This document shows positions 21,372 to 31,222 of a DNA stretch of 64,000 bases, piece by piece (the first letter of the stretch is position 1; each line of letters starts with the position of its first letter). The stretch is taken from positions 3,619,210 through 3,683,209 of the forward strand of contig CM034407.1 in NCBI GenBank assembly GCA_019925095.2, given 5' to 3'. This DNA comes from Dendrolimus kikuchii (lineage: Eukaryota > Arthropoda > Insecta > Lepidoptera > Lasiocampidae). The notes under the pieces were generated by a model that had not been told where the DNA came from, did no database searches, and was given only the letters and a program-made list of their open reading frames with translations. A program made the translations under genes and the position numbers.

Positions 21372-21762
21372 CTTAAGTTTTCACGACTTTAATGCATAAT
21401 AAAACTACTACTGTTTTCTTCCACCCATTTTAATAATATATAAAATTATTAGAGCTAGGCATGTTTGACGAAGAGTATCTTACGCCGCTTTTTCTCTTCA
21501 AGTCACAATCTGTTGCGAAGCTGTGGTAAATTAGATTAGGCTCCCATACAGTAAATAATGCCCATAAACAAAATTAAAACTAAATAATTAAAATGAACAA
21601 GTTGACGGTAGGCTAAATAAAACTTTAACAATACACATTGACACTTGACATTTTTGTCTTTCGTGATCACAGCCACTGAAAAGAAGCCGAAATGTCGGAA
21701 TAATAAAAATCAAATACATTGCCGCGCTTAAAACCGTTAAAAAGTAATTTTATTATAAAAGG
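21372..21762 (+). mobile_element. PLE 3' region, inverted-start arrangement
   Basis: A short minus piece (TTAAGTTTTCACGACTT, CATAATAAAACTACTA) precedes a plus piece with AGAGCTAGGCATGTTTG, GTTGCGAAGC, GGCTAAATAAAACTTTAAC, GAAATGTCGG and CCGCGCTTAAAACCG. Same layout as 10.57-11.07 kb, more decayed. Confidence 0.65.
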
Positions 21763-21884
21763 AAGACAGTACACATTCTGAAGAATTGGTACGTAACGAG
21801 GTAATATTTTTGTTTTTTTCAAATGATTTAATGTATATTCATTATATACTTACGAACATATTGTGTCTGGCAGTACAATAATCT

Positions 21885-22372
21885 ATATATAGGTATATAA
21901 AAATCAATTGCTGTTCGTTAGTCTAGCTAAAACTCGAGAACGGCTGAACTAATTTGCCTAATTTAGGATTTAAATTATTTGTGGAAGTCCAGGAAAGGTT
22001 TAAAAGGTGAGTAAATATGAAAAAAATGCTTGGAATATAGTAAAAGCAACAATTTCCCTTTACCTTAGAAATTATTCCTACCTGTCAAACATTTGATGTT
22101 CGTCCCATCGCTTAGAAAGCAATTAAATTTAAAAGTCGTTCATAAATCAAATTAAATTAAAAAGAGAAGTTTTTTTTTTCATTTTTTTGGTTTTGAATGT
22201 CAAACGTTTGATGTTCGTCCCGTCGTTCAGAAATATATTTTTTATTACGATATTTTTTTGTTCCGGTTAAGTTTTGACCACATTTTTTACTAAAGTTGAA
22301 ACACTGCAATTATCATTCAGCTTTTTAATTTATTGATTATGAGGCGGTGCGAATTTTGCCGGGTCAGCTAGT
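21885..22372 (+). mobile_element. Non-autonomous Helitron, family 1
   Basis: Begins near TATATAAAAATCAATTGCTG, contains CGTTAGTCTAGCTAAAACTC and GGAAGTCCAGGAAAGGTTT, and ends GCCGGGTCAGCTAGT, with CTAGT as the Helitron 3' signature and an A following. Same family as 45.68-46.03 kb. No Rep/helicase ORF. Confidence 0.65.
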
Positions 22373-22536
22373 AAATAAATAAATATCAGTTTCTTTACTA
22401 ACCTACACGTCGCTTATTGTCTACGCTAAGCAAATTAAGCTTGTGATAAGGGTAATAAACAATGGACAATATTGGGACTGATCTCAGACAATTAGACCAG
22501 ATTAAAGAAAAAAAAGTTTTTATATGAAATGTATAC

Positions 22537-22615
22537 TGTCAGGAATCGAACCCGGGATTTATGCAGACTAATGAAGTTAAGCAAATAGTTAGACAGCTAC
22601 ATCACAAATGCCGTC
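22537..22615 (-). mobile_element. tRNA-like sequence, probable SINE head
   Basis: On the minus strand, CCCGGGTTCGATTCCTGAC is a good box B, preceded ~50 bases upstream by a box A-like TGTAGCTGTCTAAC. The anticodon arm cannot be formed cleanly, so it is not called a tRNA gene. Confidence 0.45.
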
Positions 22616-22764
22616 CAAAATATTTTCATGGATGTGCATGTTACACTAAAATATTATTCCTCTCAGTCTTTAGCACGTCTAAAATCAGCTGAAGGTCAAG
22701 TACTATAACGTCTGGTGTATTCCGTCTGATGATGCAATGATTAGCATTACATTCCAAATAATTA

Positions 22765-22960
22765 GTAATTATTTGCCGGCCTACCTCATTGCAACGCAGA
22801 AGCTCCGGGTTCGATACCTGGTATGGTAAAATTTAGAAACAAATTTTCTCCGTTATTAACTACGGTCTGGGTGTCTGGGATCGGCCCCAAAGTAGTTTGT
22901 TGTAAATCACTCGTAACAAAAGCATAACTTGCTTAATTTGGGGATATATAATACTAGTGG
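22765..22960 (+). mobile_element. tRNA-derived SINE, second family
   Basis: CTCCGGGTTCGATACCTGG (box B) is followed by CTACGGTCTGGGTGTCTGGG, GTTTGTTGTAAATCACTCG and CTTGCTTAATTTGGGG. The same tail occurs at 41.16-41.24 kb after another tRNA-like head. Confidence 0.55.
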
Positions 22961-23014
22961 TTGTCTGCTGATTTATATAAAAAAAAATATTGTTTAAGTA
23001 GTGTCTCTCAGTTT

Positions 23015-23205
23015 TTTTTTTTATTGCAGGAGATCAGCAGACAGGCAGACGGCCCACTTGATGGAAAGCGGTTACCTTCGCCTATGGACATGTGCAACAC
23101 CAAAGTTGCTACAAATGCGCTGCTGCTCTCTTAAGGCAGACTGGAACCTGGTCACTAATGCCGGAACACAACTCAAGGTTGTTATGACGACATACTTTAG
23201 ACCAG
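23015..23205 (-). mobile_element. S-unit, 5'-truncated
   Basis: Poly(T), TTGCAGGAGATCAGCAGACAG to CATACTTTAGACCAG, directly abutting an RTE-type LINE end. Confidence 0.8.
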
Positions 23206-23690
23206 AGGAGCGATCACTTCGACGCCCAGGGTCCGCTTTCCTACTTTTTCTTCTCCACTTCGCGCGATCTTCGGCATCCCTTGTATTGAGACCATTGGTA
23301 CGCATGTCATCCCTCACAACGTCAAGCCAGCATTTCTTGGGCCTACCCCTTCGACCGGGACCTGGCGGAGGCGGCATGGCTAGACATTTGTTCCCCACGT
23401 AACTAGCCGGTTTCCGTAAAACGTGGCCGTACCAGCGTAAGCGACTCTCCTGCAGTTTGTCTGCTATGTCACGGACGTGAAGGCTGCCGCGGATGCGGGA
23501 GTTCCGGACGCGATCCTTTCGCGTGACTCCACACATCCACCGAAGCATATTCATTTCCGTGACACGCAGCTCCTGCTTGTGTCGCTCAAGTACAGGCCAC
23601 GCTTCACTGCCATATAAAAGAACAGGTCTAATAATGGATTTGTAGACCTGTCCTTTTTGTCCTGACCTGTCCTTGAGTAGTAAACAAACA
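23206..23690 (-). pseudogene. RTE-type LINE reverse transcriptase C-terminal region
   Basis: Minus-strand open frame encoding LLYGSEAWPVLERHKQELR, MNMLRWMCGVTRKDRVRN, ESRLRWYGHVLRKP, GRRGRPKKCWLDVVRDDM and DRAKWRRKSRKADPG. The YGSE.W / MLRWM.GVT..DRVRN / LRWYGHV / GRP.W signature is that of RTE-clade elements, a different lineage from RTE-A. No stop interrupts the ~155-codon segment; it fuses in frame with the neighbouring S-unit. The 5' end is lost near 23.7 kb. Confidence 0.8.
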
Positions 23691-23749
23691 TTAATTGAAA
23701 AAGTTATAATCGTTTCTATTATATTTATCTGCATATGTACTTGCTATGC

Positions 23750-23815
23750 ATTACTAGAGCCATGCTGGAATCATTACTCGATTACAGGTTTTAGGCCCGG
23801 TTCGATCGGTTACAT
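23750..23815 (+). repeat. Repeat W, copy 1
   Basis: AGCCATGCTGGAATCATTA and CGATTACAGG...GGTTCGATCGG recur at 39015-39082. The GGTTCGATC part could be a box B relic. Confidence 0.45.
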
Positions 23816-24344
23816 CTCTAAACCACAAACTAAAATGCTTACGGGATGCTTCAGCAGCAACCCGTACACCTCATTCAACTGCACCCCACAGCTCGAGGCA
23901 GTTCAGATCGCGCCACCTCCAGAGATAGACATATTTTAATATCTACATAATTAATTGATACGTTGTATTCCTTCGTATAAAATAAATAATTCTTTTTTTA
24001 AAAAGAGAATAATTTTATCCGGTATTAGCGGTCTCGGCAGACGTTCTCCTGAGCTGAAAAATTAAAATCTTGAACTCGATTCTAGCGCCACCTGCCGTGT
24101 CTAATTGTGAACCTCAACTACCCCGGGGATCCACTCAAACACACATAAAATTTCATTATAATCGTAGAACCTTATTCCAGCGCTAAGTATTTTCTTTAGA
24201 TTGATGGGTTACTTTGTTGAAGTTTTTGAAGGTATCGCTATTTTTATTTAGCCTATATTAATCAGGGATAGTGTAGTATTCAAATAATGAAACTATTTAC
24301 ATAAATTAAATTATACTTAGAATAAGTAAGAGCGCGAGAGAGTC
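23816..24344. other. Unassigned tract
   Basis: A ~40-codon open stretch (TGCFSSNPYTSFNCTPQLEA) has no recognised family. A Helitron-like GCCTATATTAATCAGGGATA occurs near 24.25 kb. Confidence 0.4.
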
Positions 24345-24535
24345 GAGTGAGAATGGTGTAAGAGTGGTAAGTCGCAAGTAAGTTTTTCGGCCTCCAAGGC
24401 CGGTCCTATATCCCGCATTCCGTCCGACGCCTAGCTGCTAATTGCGCGACCTATAGGCGTTGGCGGTATGCGGAGCGCGGAAAGTAGGTGTGTTCCGGCG
24501 GGCGGGTCAGGGGGGTGCTCTCTGTCCGCAACACC
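24345..24535 (+). repeat. Repeat U, copy 2
   Basis: Matches 11.60-11.81 kb: CGTCCGACGCCTAGCTGCTA, GGCGGGCGGGTCAGG, GTGCTCTCTGTCCGCAACA. Confidence 0.6.
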
Positions 24536-24589
24536 ATCTATCCTATTTCATGCTCCCTATTACATCCTAAAGTCTGGCAACGCGTTGGC

Positions 24590-24680
24590 TTCGGCCCTGG
24601 TTTTGCAAACGTTTATAGGCAACGGTAACCATTTTTCATGAGATGGGCCATTTGCCTGTTTACCAGCTTTGTAATAAAAA
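24590..24680 (+). mobile_element. S-unit/LINE tail, old
   Basis: TTTTGCAAACGTTTATAGGC, AACGGTAACCATTTTTCAT, GATGGGCCATTTGCCTG, TTGTAATAAAAAG: a diverged form of the shared 3' end. Confidence 0.55.
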
Positions 24681-24863
24681 GAATAAAAAACATGAAGTAA
24701 AGACCATATTGTTTTTATTTAAGCAAAGACCGACTATATCACTATGTGTGCTTATAAGCATATACTACACATATATACGGATAAATAAAATCGAAGTGTT
24801 TGTTTAAAATAAAAATGTGAAAACAATCAAGGGGACAATACGGACCAGGAGATTCCGAAAATG

Positions 24864-25077
24864 CATACATACATACATACATAACTTCACGCCAGTTCCC
24901 TTGCGGGGTAGGCACGAACAACAGAGCGCCATTTAGGCCCATTCTTACACACCTCACTTGCTTCTTTGACATTCATAACTCTTGTCATGCACGCTCGTCT
25001 GTTCTTAAGGCCTGACATCACCCTCCGCTAGTACACGATCAATTTGATCATGGAAGGTGTGTCGTGGCCTTCCACGA
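24864..25077 (-). mobile_element. RTE-A copy 8
   Basis: Tail CATACATACATACATACATA, then CTTCACGCCAGTTCCCTTGC to GTGGCCTTCCACGAC. About 210 bp, with a small deletion (AAGGCCTGACATC lacks three bases). Confidence 0.8.
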
Positions 25078-25248
25078 CTGCAATTTTTGGAATTTTTGTT
25101 TGTCTGGATGTTCCGGCTAATCTTTGAAACGACTGGACCGATTTTGACGGGAATTTCAAAAGCAGACAGCTAATGTCATAAAGTGTAAGTGTTTTTTGGG
25201 TTCCGCGAAAAAAAAATCCACGCAGTCGAAGTCGCGGGCACAGCTAGT
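25078..25248 (+). mobile_element. Helitron 3' part
   Basis: CGACTGGACCGATTTTGACG, then CGCGGGCACAGCTAGT, a common lepidopteran Helitron end (CTAGT), followed by T. The 5' part is truncated by RTE-A copy 8 or lost. Confidence 0.65.
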
Positions 25249-25251
25249 TTA

Positions 25252-25375
25252 GATAGATAGATAACACTTTATTGTACACCATTACAGAAAACTTACGAAC
25301 TAGTATTATACTAATTGTGTACAAAGGGCGGTCTTATCGCTAAAAAGCGATCTCTTCCAAACAACCCGTGGCAAG
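25252..25375 (-). mobile_element. LINE-K 3' UTR
   Basis: Inverted: a GATA-repeat tail, ACACTTTATTGTACACCATT, then GGGCGGTCTTATCGCTAAAA and AGCGATCTCTTCC. Hairpin at 25336-25351. Confidence 0.65.
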
Positions 25376-25639
25376 AATATTACTGATTAGGACTGGCGAT
25401 GGTGATATACATATAATTATTGTACGGTTACTTACATTTTAATAATAAATATATAACTAGTTTATATATGTCTGATTTTAATGCTTTAGTCGCTGGTTTA
25501 ACAGCCCCACCGTTTAAATAGCTCGTCCATTTCAAAGAGCCCGATTTGCCCCATGGCGATAGAGTTTTGTTGCCCAATTGTCAGGCAATTATCTTCAGCT
25601 AACAATTTACAGATTTAAACTAAAGAGTTGGTGAAGGGT
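25376..25639. other. Unassigned tract
   Basis: AT-rich, nothing supported. Confidence 0.4.
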
Positions 25640-25879
25640 ACTGTTTTCGGGTTGCCGTCGAGATAAGAGCGCGAGTGTTCCGCGCGCGCTCATCTCTCTT
25701 CCCGTGGGGCGCGTTACAGACCACCCCACGCACGGATTAGACCTAGAAGTAGCCGAGAGACACGTCCCCTGGCATAGGAAGAGGCCCATTAAGGGGGGCC
25801 GACGCCTGCCAGGGCACGCGGAGTTAGGAACCTCGCATTCACGTAGCCCTGGCATGAGGCGCAGTATTTTAAAAAAAAA
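25640..25879 (+). mobile_element. GC-rich LINE tail with poly(A)
   Basis: GC-rich block (CGCGCTCATCTCTCTTCCCG, GAGGCCCATTAAGGGGGGCC) ending GAGGCGCAGTATTTT plus A9. The A-run and composition point to a LINE 3' UTR. The minus-strand frame over it is chance. Confidence 0.45.
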
Positions 25880-25935
25880 GCGTTCTGTTTTCGGGTACTG
25901 CTTCGGATACTATAATTATTATGATATTGTAAGAG

Positions 25936-26132
25936 AAGTCCTGGTCTAAAGTCTGTCGCCATAACAACCTTGTTTTGTGTTCCGGCATTAGTGACCAGGT
26001 TCTAGTCTTCCTTAAGAGAGCAACAACGCATTTGTAGCACCTTTGGTGTTGCAAATGTCCATAGGCGATGGTAACCGCTTTCCATCAAGTGGGCCGTCTG
26101 CCTGTCTGCTGAACTCCCGCAATAAAAAAATA
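25936..26132 (+). mobile_element. S-unit, 5'-truncated
   Basis: GTCCTGGTCTAAAGTCTGTC to CTCCCGCAAT and an A-rich tail. Starts about 130 bases into the unit. Confidence 0.8.
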
Positions 26133-26167
26133 AAAAAAGAGGTGTTTAAATAATGAATGGAATAAAT

Positions 26168-26265
26168 TAGATTAGGTACAAGTTGAGGGTAGGCTGAATA
26201 AAAACTTTAATAATACTCATTGACACTTGACGTCTTTTTCTTCTGTGATCACGGTTAGTGCCGTG
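26168..26265 (+). mobile_element. PLE fragment
   Basis: TAGATTAGG, GTAGGCTGAATAAAAACTTT, ACTCATTGACACTTGACG, TCTGTGATCACGGTTAGTG. Confidence 0.6.
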
Positions 26266-26387
26266 CAACCTGCAGTTATACAGCCTAAGATAGATAAATA
26301 ATTATAACGAAAATAATTTTTTGGAACGAAGTACTGAAGCCCCGTACAGGATGGAGGAGCGAGATGGAATGTCTCTCCGTCTCAAAG

Positions 26388-26436
26388 AAAGATCTTCCAG
26401 CGAGGCTATTGTTGTTCCTCGCAGGCCTAGGCCCAA
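26388..26436 (+). repeat. Short interspersed segment shared with 16.57 kb
   Basis: GATCTTCCAGCGAGGCTATT and TTCCTCGCAGG occur in both places. Too short to classify. Confidence 0.5.
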
Positions 26437-26716
26437 CTAGAAATGTGTACCGGTTCTACATAAACCAGTGAAAAACCGATTACAGTCATCACTGGTTTTT
26501 TATCGGTGTTTTTATTGTTTACCGGTATTTTCGTACACGCGCGGAACGAAACTTTATGCCCAAAAATATTAATTTAATATTGTATGCGTGTATCCGAACG
26601 CATCTTAGTCCTTCTGTGTGTATCCGACCGCACCTTACTTCACATTCCTTAATGTTGTCTATTGTATAGATGTTGTCTATGTTGCAAACAGATGCAGTGG
26701 AAATGCTCTGTTTTTT

Positions 26717-26771
26717 GAACAGAAAGTGTGTTATACTCGACTAATAGTCGAGTAAAACACGGTTTCTGTTC
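26717..26771. repeat. Hairpin with ~26-bp stem
   Basis: GAACAGAAAGTGTGTTATAC...CGACT pairs with AGTCGAGTAAAACACGG...CTGTTC across a loop of ~3 bases, with a few mismatches. Confidence 0.65.
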
Positions 26772-26814
26772 ACATATTTATTTGTGTTATAAAGTTTTGT
26801 ATTATTTTTATTTA

Positions 26815-27123
26815 TTTTTATTGCAAGAGATCAGCAGGAAGGCAGACGGCCCACTTGATGGAAAGTGGTTACCATCGCCTATGGACATTTGCAACACCGA
26901 AGTTGCTACAAATGCGCTGCTGCTCTGTTAAGGGAGACTGGAACCTGGTCACTAAGGCCGGAACACAACTCAAGGTTGTTATGGCGACATACTTTAGACC
27001 AGGGGTGGTAGCCATCCAGTCGGGCAAATGCCCTACTACCCGGCTGTGGGTTGTTAAGTCGCCTCTTACGACAGGCCGCCCGGCCGCAGGAAATTGTATT
27101 CTTTCTCCGTTCCTGCACGGATA
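26815..27123 (-). mobile_element. S-unit, full length
   Basis: TTTTTATTGCAAGAGATCAG to CGTTCCTGCACGGATA. One indel relative to the other full copies at most. Confidence 0.85.
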
Positions 27124-27260
27124 ATTGGGACACAACAGTTGGGAACGTTCCCGAAACGCTGGCCGCGTTACCATGTTAGAGATCAGTGCTTATGTGTTGC
27201 CTAAAATATAATAGACCAGACTTTTATATAGAAAGGTTTGGATAAACGCGCCCACGGCCC
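27124..27260 (-). pseudogene. REL-LINE C-terminus fragment
   Basis: Minus-strand frame reads FRQHIST, a stop, then HGNAASVSGTFPTVVSQL. The same stretch of the longer copy at 60.55 kb reads QRGNAASLLGTFP. Stops confirm decay. The S-unit inserted just after its end. Confidence 0.6.
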
Positions 27261-28069
27261 TAAAGTATCTACACCAATGAGAGATTATTTCATATTAATT
27301 TTAGTATTTAATTGTATTTCTTAAATTAGTTTAGTTTTAAACAAATAAACAAATATTAATTTAATTTATATAATTTTTATACTAATTTTGGAGTAACTTA
27401 CGCTCAGTTATAATATCTAAAATAAATTAGTTACATTTAGTTAAGGTCTAGCTTTTTTAGTTTAATTACTTTATAACACAGTAAACAATTATTGTTTAAT
27501 ATTTTGCAGATTTATAGATAAGATAATCTTATTTATTGCTAAAATATTCACAAGTAAATTTCGTGATTTTTTCTCATTTAAAAAGTATATATTTTAATCC
27601 CAATAAATTAGATATTCATTCTTAAAAAAACAAAGATGTTGAAAATATTTTGAATTAACTCACTAAACACGTAATTCATCTAAAATTTTATTCAAAAATT
27701 AATCTAGTAATACCAAACAACGCATACATACAAAAAGAACCCTCGCGGTGTTAATATTGTATATTGCTCCTTACAATTTTTGCATTTTCAAAAACCTTTT
27801 AAATGTAATAATCTGGGAAGCTCTAAGAGCCTTTAGCGGATTTAGGAAGTATGAAATAACTTCTCCGGGGAAGTGAAGCTTGTTATGAACGGTGGAGAAA
27901 GTATTCACAATCCACTTAACGGCGGTAAAAAAATATTCTTGTCAAATATGGCTTTGCATGGTATGTGCATCTAGCCAGTTTTTAATATAGATTCATAAAA
28001 AAAAAAATTTAACTATGACCAACACTTATTCTAAATAAATTATCTTTAGAAACTCAACTAACTTAAATT
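27261..28069. other. AT-rich tract, nothing recognised
   Basis: Among the most AT-rich parts of the window. No ORF, repeat pair or RNA motif that I can support. Confidence 0.45.
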
Positions 28070-28457
28070 AAATATATTACACCAACTAAAAGTAAAACTA
28101 ATACACAAAAAGGAATGTTATACATAAAAAATTGGTCCCAAACCACTATCACGCTTCGGGAACGTTCTCGAAAAGAATATTGGATATTCAAGATTTAAAA
28201 TTATAAAGTAGACGTGATCACGGAAGACAAAGATGTCAAGTGTCAATGAGTATTTTTAAAGTTTTATTTAAAATACTCATTGACACTTGACATCTTTGTC
28301 TTCCGTGATCACGTCTTCTTTTATAATTTTAAATCTTGAATATCCAATATTCTTTTCGAGAACGTTCCCGAAGTTTGATAGTAGTTTGGGACCAATTTTT
28401 TATGTATAACTTTCCTTTTTATGTATTACTTTTACTTTTAGTTTGTGTAATATGTTT
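28070..28457. repeat. ~388-bp near-perfect palindrome (PLE + REL-LINE sequence)
   Basis: Arms of ~185 bp meet at about 28263 with a 15-base centre. Inner arms are PLE sequence (GTGATCACGGAAGACAAAGA, GTCAAGTGTCAATGAGTATT). Outer arms are the end of a REL-LINE (right arm reads GTFP, then LGPIFYV) and its UTR. Arms differ at a modest number of positions. An S-unit abuts the right end. Confidence 0.8.
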
Positions 28458-28735
28458 TTTTTATTGCAGGAGTACAACAGACAGGCAGACGGCCCACTTG
28501 ATGGAAAGCGGTTACCATCGCCTATGGACATTTGCAACACCAAAGGTGCTACAAATGCGCTGCTGCTGTCTTAAGGGAGACTGGAAACTGGTCACTAATG
28601 CCGGAACACAACACAAGGTTGTTATGGCGGCATACTCTAGACCAGGGGTGGTTGCCATCCAGTTGAGTAAATACCACAGATCATAAAAGTGTTTTTATGA
28701 TCTGTGGTAAATACCCTACCACCGTGCAAAAAGTT
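28456..28735 (-). mobile_element. S-unit, 5'-truncated, with a 39-base insertion
   Basis: Poly(T), TTGCAGGAGTACAACAGACAG to CCCTACCACCG; the head is missing. Between AGTAAATACC and CTACCACC lies an extra hairpin-forming segment plus a repeat of TAAATACC (28672-28709). Confidence 0.8.
28672..28709. repeat. 17-bp perfect hairpin inside the S-unit
   Basis: TACCACAGATCATAAAA, loop GTGT, TTTTATGATCTGTGGTA. Absent from every other S-unit in the window. Confidence 0.8.
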
Positions 28736-28754
28736 TTTTAAGTTAGTAGTGTTA

Positions 28755-28795
28755 AGTTACTGAAAAGTGGCCGAAACCGTTAAAACGTAGTTTTA
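28755..28795 (+). mobile_element. PLE fragment, left part (interrupted by SINE)
   Basis: TACTGAAAAGTGGCCGAAAC and CGTTAAAACGTAGTTTTA. The last 16 bases are duplicated at 29090-29105 on the other side of the SINE. An internal part of the usual PLE end is deleted. Confidence 0.65.
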
Positions 28796-29105
28796 AAATA
28801 ATAAATAATAATATCAGCCTATAAATGTCCTACTGCTGGGCACGGGCCTCCCATTATGGGGGGAACGGACAGTATACCTGCCACGCTTGTCCAAGGCGGC
28901 TTGGCAGGTTTGACACATCACTTATTATTGATGTGCAGGTTGCATCACGATGTTTTTAGCACGTGGTAATTGTAACAATATGCACATTAGGTCAGAAAAC
29001 TGTCTAAGTGGTGCATGCGTTCCGGCCAGGATCGAACCCGCGCCTTTTTGATCTTAGGACGCGAGCGCTAGCCATTACGCTACCACGACTTAAAACGTAG
29101 TTTTA
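28780..29105 (-). mobile_element. tRNA-derived SINE, full length with 16-bp TSD
   Basis: Element 28796-29089. TTAAAACGTAGTTTTA repeats at 28780-28795 and 29090-29105. On the minus strand the head GTCGTGGTAGCGTAATGGC (box A) and GGCGCGGGTTCGATCCTGG (box B) is followed by a body with ATTGTTACAATTACCACG. The 3' region (GGAGGCCCGTGCCCAGCAG) ends in a TTATTATTTATTATTTT tail. A complete member of the family also present at 6.15 and 44.4 kb. Confidence 0.85.
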
Positions 29106-29511
29106 TTAATTCCAATTTACTTCATCGTACTAATTTATAAGTAACAAGTTAAAAGAAATAATTTTAAATGTATCTAAGAGTTAAACATTTTTTACGACCA
29201 CGTAAAGAGCTTCTTGCCCTAATAATTAGAAGAAAAAAAACTTTTTCAAATACAAAAGAAGGAACTGAATCGCGTAAATTTAATTCTTGGACTTTTGTCG
29301 AATGGTAATAAAAAAACTTTTTTCAATTGTTCTACACGAAGAAGTGAAATAAATCATTACTTTTTTTATAGATTTCAATCAAAGCCCGCACGTGGAGGGT
29401 CGATGGCCTAAGAAAGTCGGTCGGGATTAATGAAAAGAAAATTAAGTCTCTTAAAATTATCAGATAAAAATAATTTGTTTTCATCCCACGCTCTTTTGTT
29501 ATTTTTTTTAT
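29106..29511. other. Unassigned tract
   Basis: AT-rich; no supported feature. Confidence 0.4.
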
Positions 29512-29605
29512 CGCGGGCTGGCATATACATAAGCAGGCGGCCCAATTAATAAAAAGTACTTACCATCCTATACACCTTTGCGATATCAGGGACCCAATTC
29601 TGCTA
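29512..29605 (-). mobile_element. S-unit/LINE tail, old
   Basis: GCAGGCGGCCCAATTAAT, TACTTACCATCCTATACACC, TTTGCGATATCAGGGACC: eroded shared 3' end. Confidence 0.45.
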
Positions 29606-29649
29606 TATCAATGTCTTGGCGTTGGAGAGATGTTCAGACTCCTAGCAAA

Positions 29650-30350
29650 AAAAAATAATTAGTACATCATGTCTTTATTACAACTATAATAATATATTTC
29701 TTTACTTTTATTGTGTCTCTTTTTTTATATTGCAGGAGTTCAGCAGACAAGCAGACGGCCCACTTGATGGAAAGCGGTTACCATCGTCTATGGACATTTG
29801 CAACACCAAAGGTACCACAAATGCGCTACTGCTCTCTTAAGGGAGACTGGAACCTGGTCACTAATGCCGGAACACAACTCAAGGTTGTTATGGCGACATA
29901 CTTCAGAGCAGGGGTGGTAGCCATCCAGTCGGGCAAACGCCCTACCACCCGGCCGTGGGTTGCTTAGTCGCCTCTTACGACAGGCCGCCCGGCCGCAGGA
30001 AATTGTATTCTTTCTCCGTTCCTGCACAGATAGTCTCTGTCTTATTAAATATGCACTATTTGCTACAACTCCACTAATTCTTCAAAAGTCATTCTGTAAC
30101 ATACTTCTGTATAAGACTTATAAAAAAAATGAACTTGAGATATAAATAGAATAAGAAATATAAAGAAAAACAATTTTTAGCTAGACGTGTTGCTGGGGAG
30201 TTTCTTGCCGCTTCTTACAATAATAATTAACTTAGCATTAACACGTTGCGAAGCGGTGTACATAGACTAGGAAGTAAAATTAAATTTTAACCTATATGTA
30301 TGACCTTCAAGAAGTGTTCTCCAGTGGAACTTATTTTGAATTTGAATTAG
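29650..30350 (+). repeat. Repeat V, copy interrupted by an S-unit
   Basis: 29650-29720 and 30033-30350 together match 16085-16450 (GTACATCATGTCTTTATTAC, TATTGTGTCTCT | GTCTCTGTCTTATT, AGACGTGTTGCTGGGGAGTT, GAAGCGGTGTACATAGACTA). Confidence 0.8.
29715..30038 (-). mobile_element. S-unit, full length, with TSD proven by an empty site
   Basis: Element 29721-30032 (312 bp). GTCTCT lies at 29715-29720 and again at 30033-30038; the unoccupied copy of repeat V at 16.1 kb has GTCTCT once. This defines the S-unit ends: TATCTGTGCAGG at the 5' end and the A-tail at the 3' end. Confidence 0.9.
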
Positions 30351-30774
30351 TACCACTAGCAGTTCACCCCAATAGCCCGGTACTTTCTGTTCTCTTTTCC
30401 CACAATAGTCCTACACTGGACGGGGCTTGTCCTTATGTGCATTACTATATGGTGTAGACAGGGATAATCGCCGGTCAGTGTCACGCCACATTTAGATTAA
30501 ATTTGTCAAGGGGCCTCTACGTGTTGGCCTCCCTATGGCCCCACGCAAGCCCTCCAAAAGTCCGGGGCATTTTTATGGCCCGTAGTCTTTAAATACATAC
30601 AATATGTTATTTACAATGTAATGAGATCAAAAAGGTATGCACTTTTGCAAAACATATTTTTTTTTATAGGGCCAAGTTAGCCCTGCTATTTCCCTTGACT
30701 TAGTCAAGGACTATATGAACAGTAATTTATTTTGTATAATTTGTTTATTATATATATGTAATATTATATGTATG
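30351..30774. other. Unassigned tract
   Basis: Moderately GC-rich 30360-30590 (GGCCTCCCTATGGCCCCACG) then AT-rich. Likely TE debris, no motif recognised. Confidence 0.4.
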
Positions 30775-31222
30775 AGTATGGAAGAGAGAGCATGAAAGTA
30801 GAGTAAACGCGGTCGAGATGCGAGCACTGCGCAAAATCTGCGGAGTGACGCTCGCGGACCGCGTTCGTAATACCGAAGTAAGAAAGAGAGTTGGTCTGAA
30901 AGAGAGTGTCGGGGTAAGGTAAGGAAAGGAACGCTCCGGTGGTTCGGGCATGTGGAAAGAATGCATGATGAAAGAATGACTAAACAGATATACAATGCAG
31001 AAGTCGTGGAAGGCCACGACACACCTTCCATGATCAAATTGATCGTGTACTAGCAGAAGGTGATGTCAGGAGCCTTAAGAACAGACAAGCGTGCATGACA
31101 AGAGTTATGAATGTCAAAGAAGCAAGTGAGGTGTGTAAGAATAAGCCTAAATAGCGCTCTGTTGTTCGTGCCTACCCTGCAAGGGAACTGACGTGAAATT
31201 ATGTATGTATGTATGTATGTAA
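30775..31222 (+). mobile_element. RTE-A copy 9
   Basis: From GTATGGAAGAGAGAGCATG to the ATGT-repeat tail. Contains the coding region for KICGVTLADRVRN. Frame broken by small deletions (GTCGGGGTAAGG lacks three bases, and a 14-base gap removes the KVDGCRSRG part). Confidence 0.8.

Noticed and set aside
23673..23939. Possible host exon (CFSSNPYTSFNCTPQ...)
   Set aside because: Short, overlaps repeat W and LINE sequence at its start, no splice context or known domain.
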